This document shows positions 7,757-15,514 of a stretch of DNA of 64,000 bases, in pieces. The number at the start of each line of letters is the position of its first letter. Positions within the stretch are counted from its first letter, which is position 1. Source of the DNA: Paenibacillus sp. sptzw28 (lineage in GTDB: Bacteria; Bacillota; Bacilli; Paenibacillales; Paenibacillaceae). The notes below the pieces were generated by a model. The model was not told the DNA's origin and searched no databases. It saw only the letters and a list, made by a program, of their open reading frames with translations. The position numbers were made by a program, and so were the translations under genes. The DNA is taken from positions 2,251,501 through 2,315,500 of the forward strand of contig NZ_CP080545.1 of NCBI RefSeq assembly GCF_019550795.1, written 5' to 3'.

Positions 7757-8488
7757 ATGATGAAAATTATTGTTTTCGGAGCAACGGGAAATACGGGGAG
7801 AAGAGCGCTGGAGCAAGGGGGTAAAATGGGACATGAAATGACCGCATTCGTGCGAAACTCCGAGAAGTTTTATGGACAGCAAGGAGAGCGTTCCGCCAAA
7901 CATGTAAAGGTGATCGTGGACGATATCATAAACCCAGTAAGCGTCGGCGAGGCGCTGTCGCATCAAGACGCCGCTATTATTGCTGCCGGTCATGCAGGTC
8001 AAGGAGATGAGTTCGTTTGTCTCGTTGATAACATTATAAGCCAATGCGAAATCCACCCTAGTTTTTCCGTGAGGGTATGGATAATGGGAGGTGCCGGCCT
8101 GCTGGATATTCCATATACTGATCTCATTGGCAACAATCTGCCCGGATTTCCGCCCGCATATAAAAATCACAACCGGAATTTTGAACGTCTGCTGCAGTCT
8201 GAGCTCGATTGGTCAATTATGTGTCCGGGAACTATGATTGATTCGCTAGAGCCTCCGGCGTCGGTTCATCTGCATGTAACAACGGAAACCTTGCCCATAT
8301 CAATTCCGGAGACGATCAAGGAATTATCCGAGGCAGATATAGCCGGTTACTTGTTCAGTCGGCTACAAGAGCTGGATGTTGCTTATGATGATGTCGTGAA
8401 ATGCATGCTGGACCATATCGAGCTCGGAGGACCTTATAAGAGGAAAAGGGTCGGACTCGCCTATCAAAGCGAGATTTCGGTGCGCTAA
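7757..8488 (+). CDS. NAD(P)-binding oxidoreductase, NmrA/SDR-like
   Basis: The 243-residue protein begins MMKIIVFGATGNTGRRALEQ, whose GATGNTGR matches the GxxGxxG dinucleotide-binding motif of atypical SDR/NmrA-like proteins. Later text includes LDWSIMCPGTMID, in the position where these proteins carry their R(P)xG-type motif. They act as NADPH-dependent reductases or redox sensors in the cytoplasm. ATG 7757 or 7760 follows AAGGAGG. It is probably co-transcribed with the DUF2269 gene 15 bases downstream and preceded by a palindromic operator shared with the broken HxlR gene; NmrA-like genes are often HxlR targets. Confidence 0.8.
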   Translation: MMKIIVFGATGNTGRRALEQGGKMGHEMTAFVRNSEKFYGQQGERSAKHVKVIVDDIINPVSVGEALSHQDAAIIAAGHAGQGDEFVCLVDNIISQCEIHPSFSVRVWIMGGAGLLDIPYTDLIGNNLPGFPPAYKNHNRNFERLLQSELDWSIMCPGTMIDSLEPPASVHLHVTTETLPISIPETIKELSEADIAGYLFSRLQELDVAYDDVVKCMLDHIELGGPYKRKRVGLAYQSEISVR

Positions 8489-8503
8489 GGAGCAAGAAGG
8501 GAG

Positions 8504-8965
8504 ATGATCAGTTTGTTTGGATGGCTCCTCGTTTTGCATATATTGGCTTCTATCGCGGTAATCGGTCCCGCTTTCATAGTACCCTTCATTACAAGGTCCG
8601 CTAGAACCGCCGGCCAGTTGCGCTTTGCTTTTGATGTAACGAACAAGCTTGCCGTCCTGCCTAAAATTGGCGGAGCCGTACTTATTATTACCGGGGTTTG
8701 GCTTATGATCATTACCAAGATGGGGTTGTCCCAAATGTGGCTAAATATATCGATCCTATTATCGCTGCTCATGGTTGCCACGATGGAGGGATTGATCGGG
8801 CCGCGCATGAAAAGGATCATGGAAATTGTATCTATAATTCAAAGCAAAGGGGATGAAGTACCCGACGAGCTCGGTCGATTGATGAAAAAGATCGTACCAA
8901 TCGAGACGGCGTCACAGCTGCTTATGATTGCCATAACCATACTTATGGTCCTTAAACCATTCTAG
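8504..8965 (+). CDS. DUF2269-like integral membrane protein
   Basis: The 153-residue protein has four hydrophobic segments (about residues 5-28, 50-72, 78-95 and 132-152) and the family-like start LHILASIAVIGPAF with a conserved histidine. This fits the DUF2269 group of small membrane proteins of unknown function. It starts at ATG 8504 behind AAGGGAG, 15 bases after the oxidoreductase stop, so it is likely in the same operon. A GGCTGCC hairpin follows. Confidence 0.65.
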   Translation: MISLFGWLLVLHILASIAVIGPAFIVPFITRSARTAGQLRFAFDVTNKLAVLPKIGGAVLIITGVWLMIITKMGLSQMWLNISILLSLLMVATMEGLIGPRMKRIMEIVSIIQSKGDEVPDELGRLMKKIVPIETASQLLMIAITILMVLKPF

Positions 8966-9029
8966 AAGAAGCCGTGCCGTCAACCCTTTCAACAATCGGT
9001 CCCCGGGAAGCCCCAGGAGGGGAAGAATT

Positions 9030-9080
9030 AATAACGAAAGGGCTGCCGCGTGGCAGCCTTTTGTTCCGTATATAGGCAGA
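9030..9080 (+). repeat. Intergenic hairpin element, copy 7, terminator-like
   Basis: AAGGGCTGCC-GCG-TGGCAGCCTT (9038-9060) followed by TTTGTT. The right side carries TATAGGCAGAG, resembling the CTATAGGGCAG flank of copy 4. It closes the oxidoreductase/DUF2269 operon and is the last clear copy in the window. Confidence 0.55.
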
Positions 9081-9166
9081 GTTCTGTGCATAAAGGACTC
9101 CCGTGGACCATTGAATACTTTAATTGCTTAGGAATCCTTAGGATAGCTAGATGAAAGTGAAGTATT

Positions 9167-9490
9167 ATGAAAGCATTAATTGTAACAGGTACGACACGTG
9201 GATTAGACTTCGAGATCGGTAAATAACTTATTAAACGTAATCATCTATCAATTCTTTAGCCAGGAATAATAATGATACTATATTAGAACTAGCCATCCAA
9301 AACGAATTGAAAATAGCTCCAATCTCACTATTCCAGCAAGCAGTAGCTGGAATGAGCGTATATTGCGCCTCGAAAGCGGCATTAATGCCAATATCACCTT
9401 TCCTTAGGGAAGTTAATATAGAAGAAAAAATTGTCAAAAGAGTATGGAAAATAATACTGCTACTAACAACGTCTACTAAAAGATATATTT
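9167..9490 (+). pseudogene. Short-chain dehydrogenase remnant
   Basis: ATG 9167 starts MKALIVTGTTRGLDFEIGK, the SDR cofactor-binding TGxxxG(I/L)G entry with substitutions, and stops at once. About 100 bases later another frame reads GMSVYCASKAAL (about 9350-9385), the catalytic YxxxK motif of SDRs. More than half the enzyme is missing, so it is a deletion derivative. Confidence 0.6.
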
Positions 9491-9521
9491 GATTTATAAC
9501 AATCAGAAAAGGAAGACACAA

Positions 9522-10019
9522 ATGCTCACAAAAAGAAACGGGATAATTATTATTTTAATAACGATTGTGCTGCTGCTGGCTTTGTACATCGTGCAGCTTG
9601 TCCACAATCATACGCAGATGAAAAGTCAGGAGACCAAAATATACGGAACTGTAATAAGCTACGTGGTAGGCGCGCATGATGCGCTTCTAAATTCTCCTAG
9701 AGAGCCTCTCGTCCCGACGTATGGTCTCTTAAGAGATGGATCCGGCATGATCAGCGGATTTAATATGGTTCATTACTCAGCCACGCTAAACGAAGTAGTA
9801 AGGCTGAACCGCGAAATCGAATATGAATTTTTTACGCTAATGCTGCAAAACAAATTCAATGAAGACCGAGCGTTTTTCATAAACCAGCTCGCGGAGGCTC
9901 TAAAGATGTTACCGGAAAAACCGTCGCAAATCGATTCAGCTGTTTTTCAAGAGCAGTTGAATCAGCTAAAAATGACATTTGTCAAATATATGAGCAAAAA
10001 ATACAATTACTTCAAGTGA
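9522..10019 (+). CDS. Hypothetical single-pass membrane protein
   Basis: 165 residues from ATG 9522 behind AAAGGAAG. A strong transmembrane segment at residues 7-26 is followed by an extracytoplasmic domain rich in predicted helix (LNEVVRLNREIEYEFFTLML; FINQLAEALKMLPEKPS). I do not recognise a family. Frame and codon use look genuine. A longer frame from TTG 9489 is possible but lacks a ribosome site. Confidence 0.55.
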   Translation: MLTKRNGIIIILITIVLLLALYIVQLVHNHTQMKSQETKIYGTVISYVVGAHDALLNSPREPLVPTYGLLRDGSGMISGFNMVHYSATLNEVVRLNREIEYEFFTLMLQNKFNEDRAFFINQLAEALKMLPEKPSQIDSAVFQEQLNQLKMTFVKYMSKKYNYFK

Positions 10020-10302
10020 TCGAAAATGGTACAGCTTGTGCCCTTTGTCCGGACTTTCTTTAAGTCTTATGCATAAGAATCCAACACTGTACTCACATAG
10101 TTCTTTACCAAGTTTAAACCTCTATAAGGGTGGGCACTCAAAAGTTCTATTTTAGTTTGTAGGTACTAGCAGAATCAGTAAAAGAATTAGGAGGAGATCT
10201 TCTTCCCCCCCCATTTATGCGTGGTCTTATTGGGATCCTTTCAGTAGAGTTCGTGTGTCAATCTAAGGATAATAAATATAAAAGGAAGCGGACTGAATAA
10301 CC
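10020..10302. other. Intergenic stretch without supported gene
   Basis: I see no convincing gene, hairpin element or RNA. A run of eight C at 10205-10212 follows AGGAGGAG, and many stops occur in all frames. Confidence 0.4.
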
Positions 10303-10460
10303 ATGAATAAACATAAGGGAGCATTCATTACGGTCTTTATATCCACCATAATAGCAACATTTCTTGTTTTTACTATTGAAGATGGATGGTTGTAGACATA
10401 CTACTTGTAATTGATGTTGCAGTCGTTCTTTTTGTAATGACAAAACTTTTAAAAAGATAA
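10303..10460 (+). pseudogene. Small two-helix membrane protein with frameshift
   Basis: ATG 10303 encodes MNKHKGAFITVFISTIIATF then LVFTIEDGWL and a stop. Shifting frame at the GGATGG near 10384 continues as VVDILLVIDVAVVLFVMTKL ending at TAA 10458. Together they give about 52 residues with two hydrophobic helices. Either one base was lost or the C-terminal peptide is expressed separately; I favour a frameshift. Function unknown. Confidence 0.4.
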
Positions 10461-10666
10461 ATAAAAAGCTTTTGATTGAAGTTAATTGAAGGTCGTGGAT
10501 ATAGCGGCCTTGTTTGTTAAGGTGAATTAGTCCACAGAATGTACGCCGGCACCTTAAGAGTGGGTTATATGGTGGGACTCCGGCGGCCGTCCTGATCTCA
10601 GGTTCACTTAAGTCCTTTAGTGCTCGCGAAAATCGTACAAGCCATTAAGAAGAACCTTAGCCTCTG

Positions 10667-10713
10667 AGAGGGCTATCCCAACAGCCGGAAAAGTGGCTAA
10701 GGGATAGTCCTCT
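10667..10713. terminator. Long hairpin downstream of dedA-like gene
   Basis: Arms AGAGGGCTATCCC (10667-10679) and GGGATAGTCCTCT (10701-10713) pair with one mismatch, with an inner AGCC/GGCT stem. It lies just past the stop of the minus-strand DedA gene. It lacks a long T-run, so it may act as an mRNA 3' end stabiliser. Confidence 0.45.
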
Positions 10714-10734
10714 TGAATTCCAGAAGAAAGATTA

Positions 10735-11331
10735 TTATTGAGAGACGCTTCTTCTCCGACGTCTGGCAAGAACGGCGATGACTGATGCAAGTATGAAGAC
10801 GGCAGCTGCAGCAAGGGAGTAGTTGGCGATAGTATGAAGCAATCGTTCGATCTGCCAGCCGAAGAGCTTACCGACCATAACGTAAGTTAGTACCCACGCA
10901 AGTCCGCCGATGCAGTTATAGATGAAGAAGGTGCGTACCGAAACCTTGAGGATTCCCGATACATATCCGGTGAAGTGCCGCAGCCCAGGGACAAAGTAAC
11001 TGATTAGTATGATTTTATCCCCATACTTATCAAACCATTTCGTAATCTTGGAGATGCGGTCTTTGTTAAGGAAGAAGTACTTCCCGTTTCTTTCGAAGAA
11101 GGGTGTCCCCAGTTTATAACCGAGAAAGTACGAGAATGCAGTGCCGATTACAGCGCCAAAATAGGAGAAGCAAATAACGAGCGGGACCGTAAAGCTCCCA
11201 ATGGTCGACATATGGCCGGATACGGCCATCGCCAATTCACCGGGAAACGGAATCGCTACAGATTCGGCGAACAGTCCAAGAAATAGTACCAGATAACCGT
11301 ACTGCTCAAAGAGCTTGTTGATCCACTCCAT
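10735..11331 (-). CDS. DedA-family membrane protein
   Basis: 198 residues, the usual DedA length. The family signature is visible: FLGLFAESVAIPFPGELAMA (residues 17-36), with the acidic residue and the PxPGE re-entrant motif, and FVPGLRHFTGYVSGIL (about 112-127), with the conserved R and G residues. DedA proteins are polytopic membrane transporters or scramblases, implicated in undecaprenyl phosphate or phospholipid translocation. Start ATG at 11331 has AGGAGCAGCGATT upstream. The C-terminus is Arg-rich (RRRRRS). It stands as a single gene. Confidence 0.85.
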   Translation of the reverse strand: MEWINKLFEQYGYLVLFLGLFAESVAIPFPGELAMAVSGHMSTIGSFTVPLVICFSYFGAVIGTAFSYFLGYKLGTPFFERNGKYFFLNKDRISKITKWFDKYGDKIILISYFVPGLRHFTGYVSGILKVSVRTFFIYNCIGGLAWVLTYVMVGKLFGWQIERLLHTIANYSLAAAAVFILASVIAVLARRRRRSVSQ

Positions 11332-11470
11332 AATCGCTGCTCCTCGCTGGCAGACATAATTACTTTGCTGCTTAGCATAGTGTAACGCAGAACAAAACTT
11401 TCCATAATGGTCCGTGGGTTGGTTTTAGACTGGACTTTGGTCGGAAGGTACTGTGGAAGGCTGTACATCC

Positions 11471-11505
11471 GAAAAGAAAAGACGGTGGGTTTCTTACCCC
11501 ACCGC
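11471..11505 (-). terminator. Rho-independent terminator for the XRE operon
   Basis: On the minus strand, CGGTGGGG-TAAGAAA-CCCACCG is followed by TCTTTTCTTTTC. It lies 13 bases after the end of the small acidic protein gene. Confidence 0.7.
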
Positions 11506-11517
11506 CGGCCAAATTTG

Positions 11518-11835
11518 CTAATCATATTTGTCGTCCTCGACTCTGCTTTTATTCTCAAGGATGAGTTCAGCCTCAGTCTCAAAATTCAAATATAACGGAG
11601 CCGGAAGCCGTTCTAGAATAGTCTGAACCAGGGGTAACGCCGAAAATTCCTCCATTGTCACGGGCCGACTGTCAAGGCCGTAAACCCACTCGCGCAGGGC
11701 ATCGATAAAATTATAGAAGGAAGCTTCAAATTCATCAGCAGTCGATTCGGCTTCATCTGAATCCGACCCGGACATGGACTCCCAGTTTCGTAAAGCACCG
11801 TTTAAAGCCTGATTGAGTTTATCTTCCGCGTTCAC
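11518..11835 (-). CDS. Small acidic hypothetical protein, partner of the repeat XRE regulator
   Basis: I choose GTG 11835 because CGGGAGG lies 7 bases upstream; ATG 11859 has no ribosome site. This gives 105 residues beginning MNAEDKLNQALNGALRNWES. It is highly acidic (SGSDSDEAESTADEFEASFY near 18-37), with a helical core (NFIDALREWVYGLDSRPVTM). No known family is recognised. It lies 27 bases after the stop of the XRE gene and before a shared terminator, so it is an operon partner and could modulate that regulator; this is inference. Confidence 0.55.
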   Translation of the reverse strand: MNAEDKLNQALNGALRNWESMSGSDSDEAESTADEFEASFYNFIDALREWVYGLDSRPVTMEEFSALPLVQTILERLPAPLYLNFETEAELILENKSRVEDDKYD

Positions 11836-11861
11836 CCTGCAGCCTCCCGAGGCATTCATTG

Positions 11862-12794
11862 TTATGTTTGCTGCTTGAAGTTAATCATTATGTTTTTTAC
11901 CATTCTGCCGAGTGTTCCCGCATCGACGAAAGGAGCAATACCCGCCAGAATATCAGGGCTAAGATTTCCCGCTTCCACCTCGCCGACCAGTTTCTCAATA
12001 TTTGCAGCGCTTAGAAACGGAGCCAGGCTTAAGATTCGATTCGCATCTAGCTTCCCGTCAACTGCCTGATTCACCAGACGATTTAACGTTTCGCCGCTAA
12101 TAAAAGGCATCAGCCCTTGAATGGCATCCCAGCTCAAGCTGCCCTCCACGGCTTGCTGCACCAACCGGTCCACCTGGTCTCTGCCAAGAAACGGCGCTAT
12201 ACCGACAAGATCTTGAATGTCCAAAGAACCATCTATTGTTCTGTCTACCAAGCGGTATAAAGTTTCCTTGCCGATGAACGGGGCTAGACCGGTAATAACA
12301 TCCCATCGCACATCGCCTTCCTCTGCATGACGGACCATCTCATCCAGCGTTTCCGCGCCCAAAAACGGTGCCAGCCTCAAGATTATATCCAAACTGAAGA
12401 CACTTTTGTCTATATGTTCGGTGACTTTATGCAGAGAGCTGGTCTTGACCATAGGCGCTACTTCAATTAATTCGTCTATCTTCACTTGCCCGCTATTGAT
12501 GAGCTCCGCCGCTTGCTCCGGCCTGTTCTCCGCGATTTCTTCAGCGATTGTTCCTAAGATCCGGGATTCCCGGTTATCCGTATCTTCCGCCGCAGTCAGT
12601 ATGTCGTCAACCGTTTTACCGAATAGCTGAGCAAGCGGCAGCAGCGTCCCGATATCCGGCATCGATTCTCCGCGCTCCCATTTTGAAACCGCTTGATGGC
12701 TAATGTTCAGCTGGTCGGCAAGCTCTGCCTGAGTCATGTCCCGATCTTTGCGAAGCTTCGAAATATAAGCTCCAATCCTGCGTAAGTCTACCAT
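11862..12794 (-). CDS. XRE-type regulator with seven degenerate 30-residue repeats
   Basis: ATG 12794 is preceded by GTGGGAG. Residues about 3-60 form a classic helix-turn-helix (ISKLRKDRDMTQAELADQLN, ISHQAVSKWERGESMPD). From about residue 100 onward there are about seven repeats of 29-30 residues with the pattern (G/L)-(I/L)-APF-(L/I)-G-x-ETL-x-R-L-V-x-x-A-x-x-G-x-L, e.g. LAPFLGAETLDEMVRHAEEG, LAPFIGKETLYRLVDRTIDG, IAPFLGRDQVDRLVQQAVEG. Such helical-hairpin repeats suggest a protein or ligand binding solenoid. The target is unknown; neighbours suggest autoregulation. Confidence 0.75.
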   Translation of the reverse strand: MVDLRRIGAYISKLRKDRDMTQAELADQLNISHQAVSKWERGESMPDIGTLLPLAQLFGKTVDDILTAAEDTDNRESRILGTIAEEIAENRPEQAAELINSGQVKIDELIEVAPMVKTSSLHKVTEHIDKSVFSLDIILRLAPFLGAETLDEMVRHAEEGDVRWDVITGLAPFIGKETLYRLVDRTIDGSLDIQDLVGIAPFLGRDQVDRLVQQAVEGSLSWDAIQGLMPFISGETLNRLVNQAVDGKLDANRILSLAPFLSAANIEKLVGEVEAGNLSPDILAGIAPFVDAGTLGRMVKNIMINFKQQT

Positions 12795-12941
12795 TTTATA
12801 CACTCCCACCGGCTAAATGTACAGTGCGCACTGCCCAAAAACAGCATAGCATATCCGCATACGTTTTCTTATCTAGCGTTGGTTGCATTCACGGATTGGC
12901 GTTTTATTCAACTGTCGGTTGAAAAATCATCTCCGCATTCA

Positions 12942-14111
12942 TTATTGCACAAATCTGTCCCGGTAAGCGGAGTGGCTCAGGATCGGAGAAATCAAGTACA
13001 AAGCGGAAGTGTTATCGAAAGAAGTGACAGGGGTGATAACGATCGGTTTGTTGCCTCCGGCAAATCCAACCTTGACTTGCCCGCTGTCGATGCAGCGTAA
13101 TATGTCCTGCATGTATTTGCCGTTGAAAGAAATACCGACTCCTTGACCGGACATGTCCGCCAAGCCCACCTCGTCATGGACATCCCCAATTTCCGGGGTG
13201 TTTGAGGCTAATTCCAACTTATTGTTCATGGAGGTGTACAACCGGATAACATTCTCCCCGGCCAGCAGGGTGACGCGTTCCACTGCATGCAGAAAGCCGG
13301 CTGTATCAACCGTTATTTCGGTTGTAAAAGATTGCGGAACCTTGTTCTCTAGGGCAGGGAATGTACCGTCAATAACTGCCGAATGTACCGCGAGATTCCT
13401 GGATTTGAAACTAATCCGTTTTTCGCCAAGGCAAATTTCGGTGCTGTCCGGAACATCCTTAAGTATTCGCGATATATAAGATAAATTCTTACCCGGAATT
13501 ACAATATTTGCACCAATTCCGGCGCGATTCTCAACCTTGGTTTCTCTCGAGGCAAAGCGGACCCCGTCAGTAGCTGTCAATCTAAGGGTATTACCGTCAA
13601 CACGGAAGCAAACACCGGTTAGAATCGGTCTGGTCTCCGATGTAGATACGGCAAATGCGACTTGACGAACGATCGTTTTCAGAGCTTCGTTCGGGATAAG
13701 AATGCTGCGGTTCGCTTTTGGTCCGGGTGCAGACGGTGGGAGCAGCTCAGCGGGATTCGTACCGCATAGGCGGTATACCGACTGACCAGCCTTTATCGAT
13801 AGAATCAAGTTTTCTTCTTCAGCAAGAGTTACGAGAGTACCTGCCGGTAATTTCCGAATTATATCGTTAAAATAACGTGACGGCACGGCAATGGTTCCAG
13901 TTTGTTGTACCGTAACTGATGTGCCCACTGGGATGTCATACCGAATGGACATGCTCATATTACTTGAATCAAGAGTCAGTCCATTGACATGAGCTAGTAA
14001 AATAACAGAGTTATTCATCGCAACAGCTTTCATTGTATGCTGAAGTCCGGTTATTAATAGCTCCTGAGGTACATCGGTCAACAAGGTATTCACCTCACGC
14101 ACTGACTTCAT
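12942..14111 (-). CDS. dnaN: Second DNA polymerase III beta subunit (sliding clamp paralogue)
   Basis: 389 residues, near the normal clamp length. Recognisable DnaN features include ALKTIVRQVAFAVSTSETRP and ILTGVCFRV (about residues 145-173), LRLTATDGVRFASRE, IVIPGKNLSYISRIL and FNGKYMQDILRCIDSGQVKV. Beta clamps are ring dimers tethering polymerase and repair factors to DNA. No dnaA, recF or gyrase genes are nearby, so this is not the oriC copy. The C-terminus, normally ending in a short P-x-R type tail, is extended here (ISPILSHSAYRDRFVQ). It starts one base after the stop of the ribbon-helix-helix gene, so they are an operon. Confidence 0.8.
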   Translation of the reverse strand: MKSVREVNTLLTDVPQELLITGLQHTMKAVAMNNSVILLAHVNGLTLDSSNMSMSIRYDIPVGTSVTVQQTGTIAVPSRYFNDIIRKLPAGTLVTLAEEENLILSIKAGQSVYRLCGTNPAELLPPSAPGPKANRSILIPNEALKTIVRQVAFAVSTSETRPILTGVCFRVDGNTLRLTATDGVRFASRETKVENRAGIGANIVIPGKNLSYISRILKDVPDSTEICLGEKRISFKSRNLAVHSAVIDGTFPALENKVPQSFTTEITVDTAGFLHAVERVTLLAGENVIRLYTSMNNKLELASNTPEIGDVHDEVGLADMSGQGVGISFNGKYMQDILRCIDSGQVKVGFAGGNKPIVITPVTSFDNTSALYLISPILSHSAYRDRFVQ

Positions 14112-14112
14112 T

Positions 14113-14361
14113 TCACTTCGAGAAGTAAGATTCGATTATTTCACGGATGATTTCCGACCGGGACCCGCCTTTGGAGCTGAGGCGTTCTTCGAGCTTCTCC
14201 CAGGTTTCGTGAGGTAAAGTTAAAGAGATCTTTCTCGTTTCACCGACGCTTTTCCTGCCTGCTCCTTCACGAGGCCCGCCTCTTGCAAACATAATACTTA
14301 GCTGTCCTTCGCTGCTTGGAACTCCAAGCTTGATGCTGTTCTTATTTTTCAGTTTGCTCAC
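14113..14361 (-). CDS. Ribbon-helix-helix DNA-binding protein
   Basis: 82 residues. The C-terminal half has the RHH/CopG pattern: ETRKISLTLPHETWEKLEER (about residues 40-59) with the beta strand, followed by a helix and RSEIIREIIESYF. The N-terminal part is basic (ARGGPREGAGRKS). Such proteins are small DNA-binding repressors or plasmid/phage-type regulators. It is tightly coupled to the clamp paralogue (stop 14113, start 14111) and probably controls the pair from the promoter upstream of 14361. Confidence 0.7.
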   Translation of the reverse strand: MSKLKNKNSIKLGVPSSEGQLSIMFARGGPREGAGRKSVGETRKISLTLPHETWEKLEERLSSKGGSRSEIIREIIESYFSK

Positions 14362-14487
14362 CTCGATTAAATTTGAATTAAGTAACCTTATTCAATTGTG
14401 CCTATTTTTACACTAACACAATACGCATCGTGATTACAAGCTATCATTTACTTGGAAACCAGGGTCACGACGTTCCGTATACAATAT

Positions 14488-14625
14488 ATGACCCATGCTG
14501 CGGCGTACGCCTCCGATATCTGTAACGAGGTTGTCGGCATAGTGGAGAATGATCTGTCACTGGATTTCAATGGCCGGTATCAGACAACGCCAAGCCAATT
14601 AGATGAGAGGTTAGAACTGAAATGA
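14488..14625 (+). CDS. Possible 45-residue ORF overlapping the next start
   Basis: A frame open from 14434 contains ATG 14488 and reads MTHAAAYASDICNEVVGIVE and onward to TGA 14623-14625, overlapping ATG 14622 as ATGA. The amino acid text looks protein-like, but there is no ribosome site before 14488. It could be a translationally coupled leader or the tail of a lost gene. Confidence 0.25.
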   Translation: MTHAAAYASDICNEVVGIVENDLSLDFNGRYQTTPSQLDERLELK

Positions 14626-15494
14626 ATAATCGTAATAGGGAAGCACCGGAAGTCGAGACCCCGGAGGAAAAAACCAGCTCGGCTGCACAAACGCGATCGC
14701 CCAAGCAGCGTGCATGGATATTAGCAATGATTATTGTCCTGATCATCGTCTTGTTTGGAGCGATCTTTGTCATAATGATCAATACGTTACGTTCCGACGG
14801 CGTGCGGACGGGAATTATTCACGCAGCCAAGCAGTATGAATATAAGACAAAGACAGCCTCTAACGGCTTCGAGCTGCACGTACTGAAGAGCAAGCCCTCC
14901 AATATAACATTGGAGCTCGTCAGGCGGAATGTAACTCAGACCGGATATTACGGGATAAACGGCGGATTCTTCTCCGGGGAAAGCCTGCTCAGCATAGCAA
15001 CGGTGAACGGGTTTCCGGTCGCGGGCCCCAAGGGCCAGTACGGAGTGGGCGATGAGAATGTGAAATATCCGCGCGGGACGCTTCTCTGGGACGGCGCATT
15101 AGATAAGTTAAGTGTGCAGATTGTCTCGCGTTCAGCCGAACTGAAGGTTAAGGACCCGAACCGCTTCTGGGCACAAGGGGGTATCAGTATGAGTATTGGC
15201 CGCGATGACGCTTGGGAGCTTCAGGCGAAGCTTGAGAACGCGCCCTTCAGTGACGATAAGCGGCTGCGCTCCGCCTTGGTGTACGACAACAAGGGTATGC
15301 TGTACCTCGTTGTGAGCGCCACGAAGGGAACGCTGGCGGAATTCCGCGCCGCTCTTCTCGAAACGGTCGGTGACGGTCAGCTTGCGGACGGAATTTTCGT
15401 TGACGGAGACGGGTCGTCGCAGCTTCAAGCTGCGGAAGCATCGCTTCCCGGTGACAACCGGCCTGTTGTTCAGATGATACGTATTGTTAAATAA
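14622..15494 (+). CDS. Membrane-anchored phosphodiester glycosidase (NAGPA family)
   Basis: 290 residues. A charged, cytoplasmic N-terminus is followed by a transmembrane segment (about residues 31-55), then an exported domain. Family hallmarks are YYGINGGFFSGESLLSIA (about 108-125) and FVDGDGSSQLQAAE near 265, equivalent to the active-site GINGGFF and D(G)GGSS motifs of the phosphodiester alpha-GlcNAcase-like fold (DUF2233). Bacterial members are exopolysaccharide or wall related. It lies 20 bases before the EcsC gene and is probably in one operon with it. The ribosome site GAGAGG lies about 11 bases before ATG 14622. Confidence 0.8.
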   Translation: MNNRNREAPEVETPEEKTSSAAQTRSPKQRAWILAMIIVLIIVLFGAIFVIMINTLRSDGVRTGIIHAAKQYEYKTKTASNGFELHVLKSKPSNITLELVRRNVTQTGYYGINGGFFSGESLLSIATVNGFPVAGPKGQYGVGDENVKYPRGTLLWDGALDKLSVQIVSRSAELKVKDPNRFWAQGGISMSIGRDDAWELQAKLENAPFSDDKRLRSALVYDNKGMLYLVVSATKGTLAEFRAALLETVGDGQLADGIFVDGDGSSQLQAAEASLPGDNRPVVQMIRIVK

Positions 15495-15514
15495 CATTTA
15501 GGGTGATATGTCTG

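Noticed and set aside
970..9080. Classical integron array with attC sites
   Set aside because: The repeat elements have conserved flanks and hairpins, but I see no integrase gene, no attI-like site and no canonical inverted core sites; I describe the array without this label.
10205..10212. Run of eight C in an intergenic region
   Set aside because: No surrounding gene or structure uses it; possibly a sequencing or slippage artefact.
12942..14111. Replication origin region, because of a dnaN gene
   Set aside because: No dnaA, recF or gyrase genes and no DnaA box cluster are visible; the clamp is treated as a paralogue.
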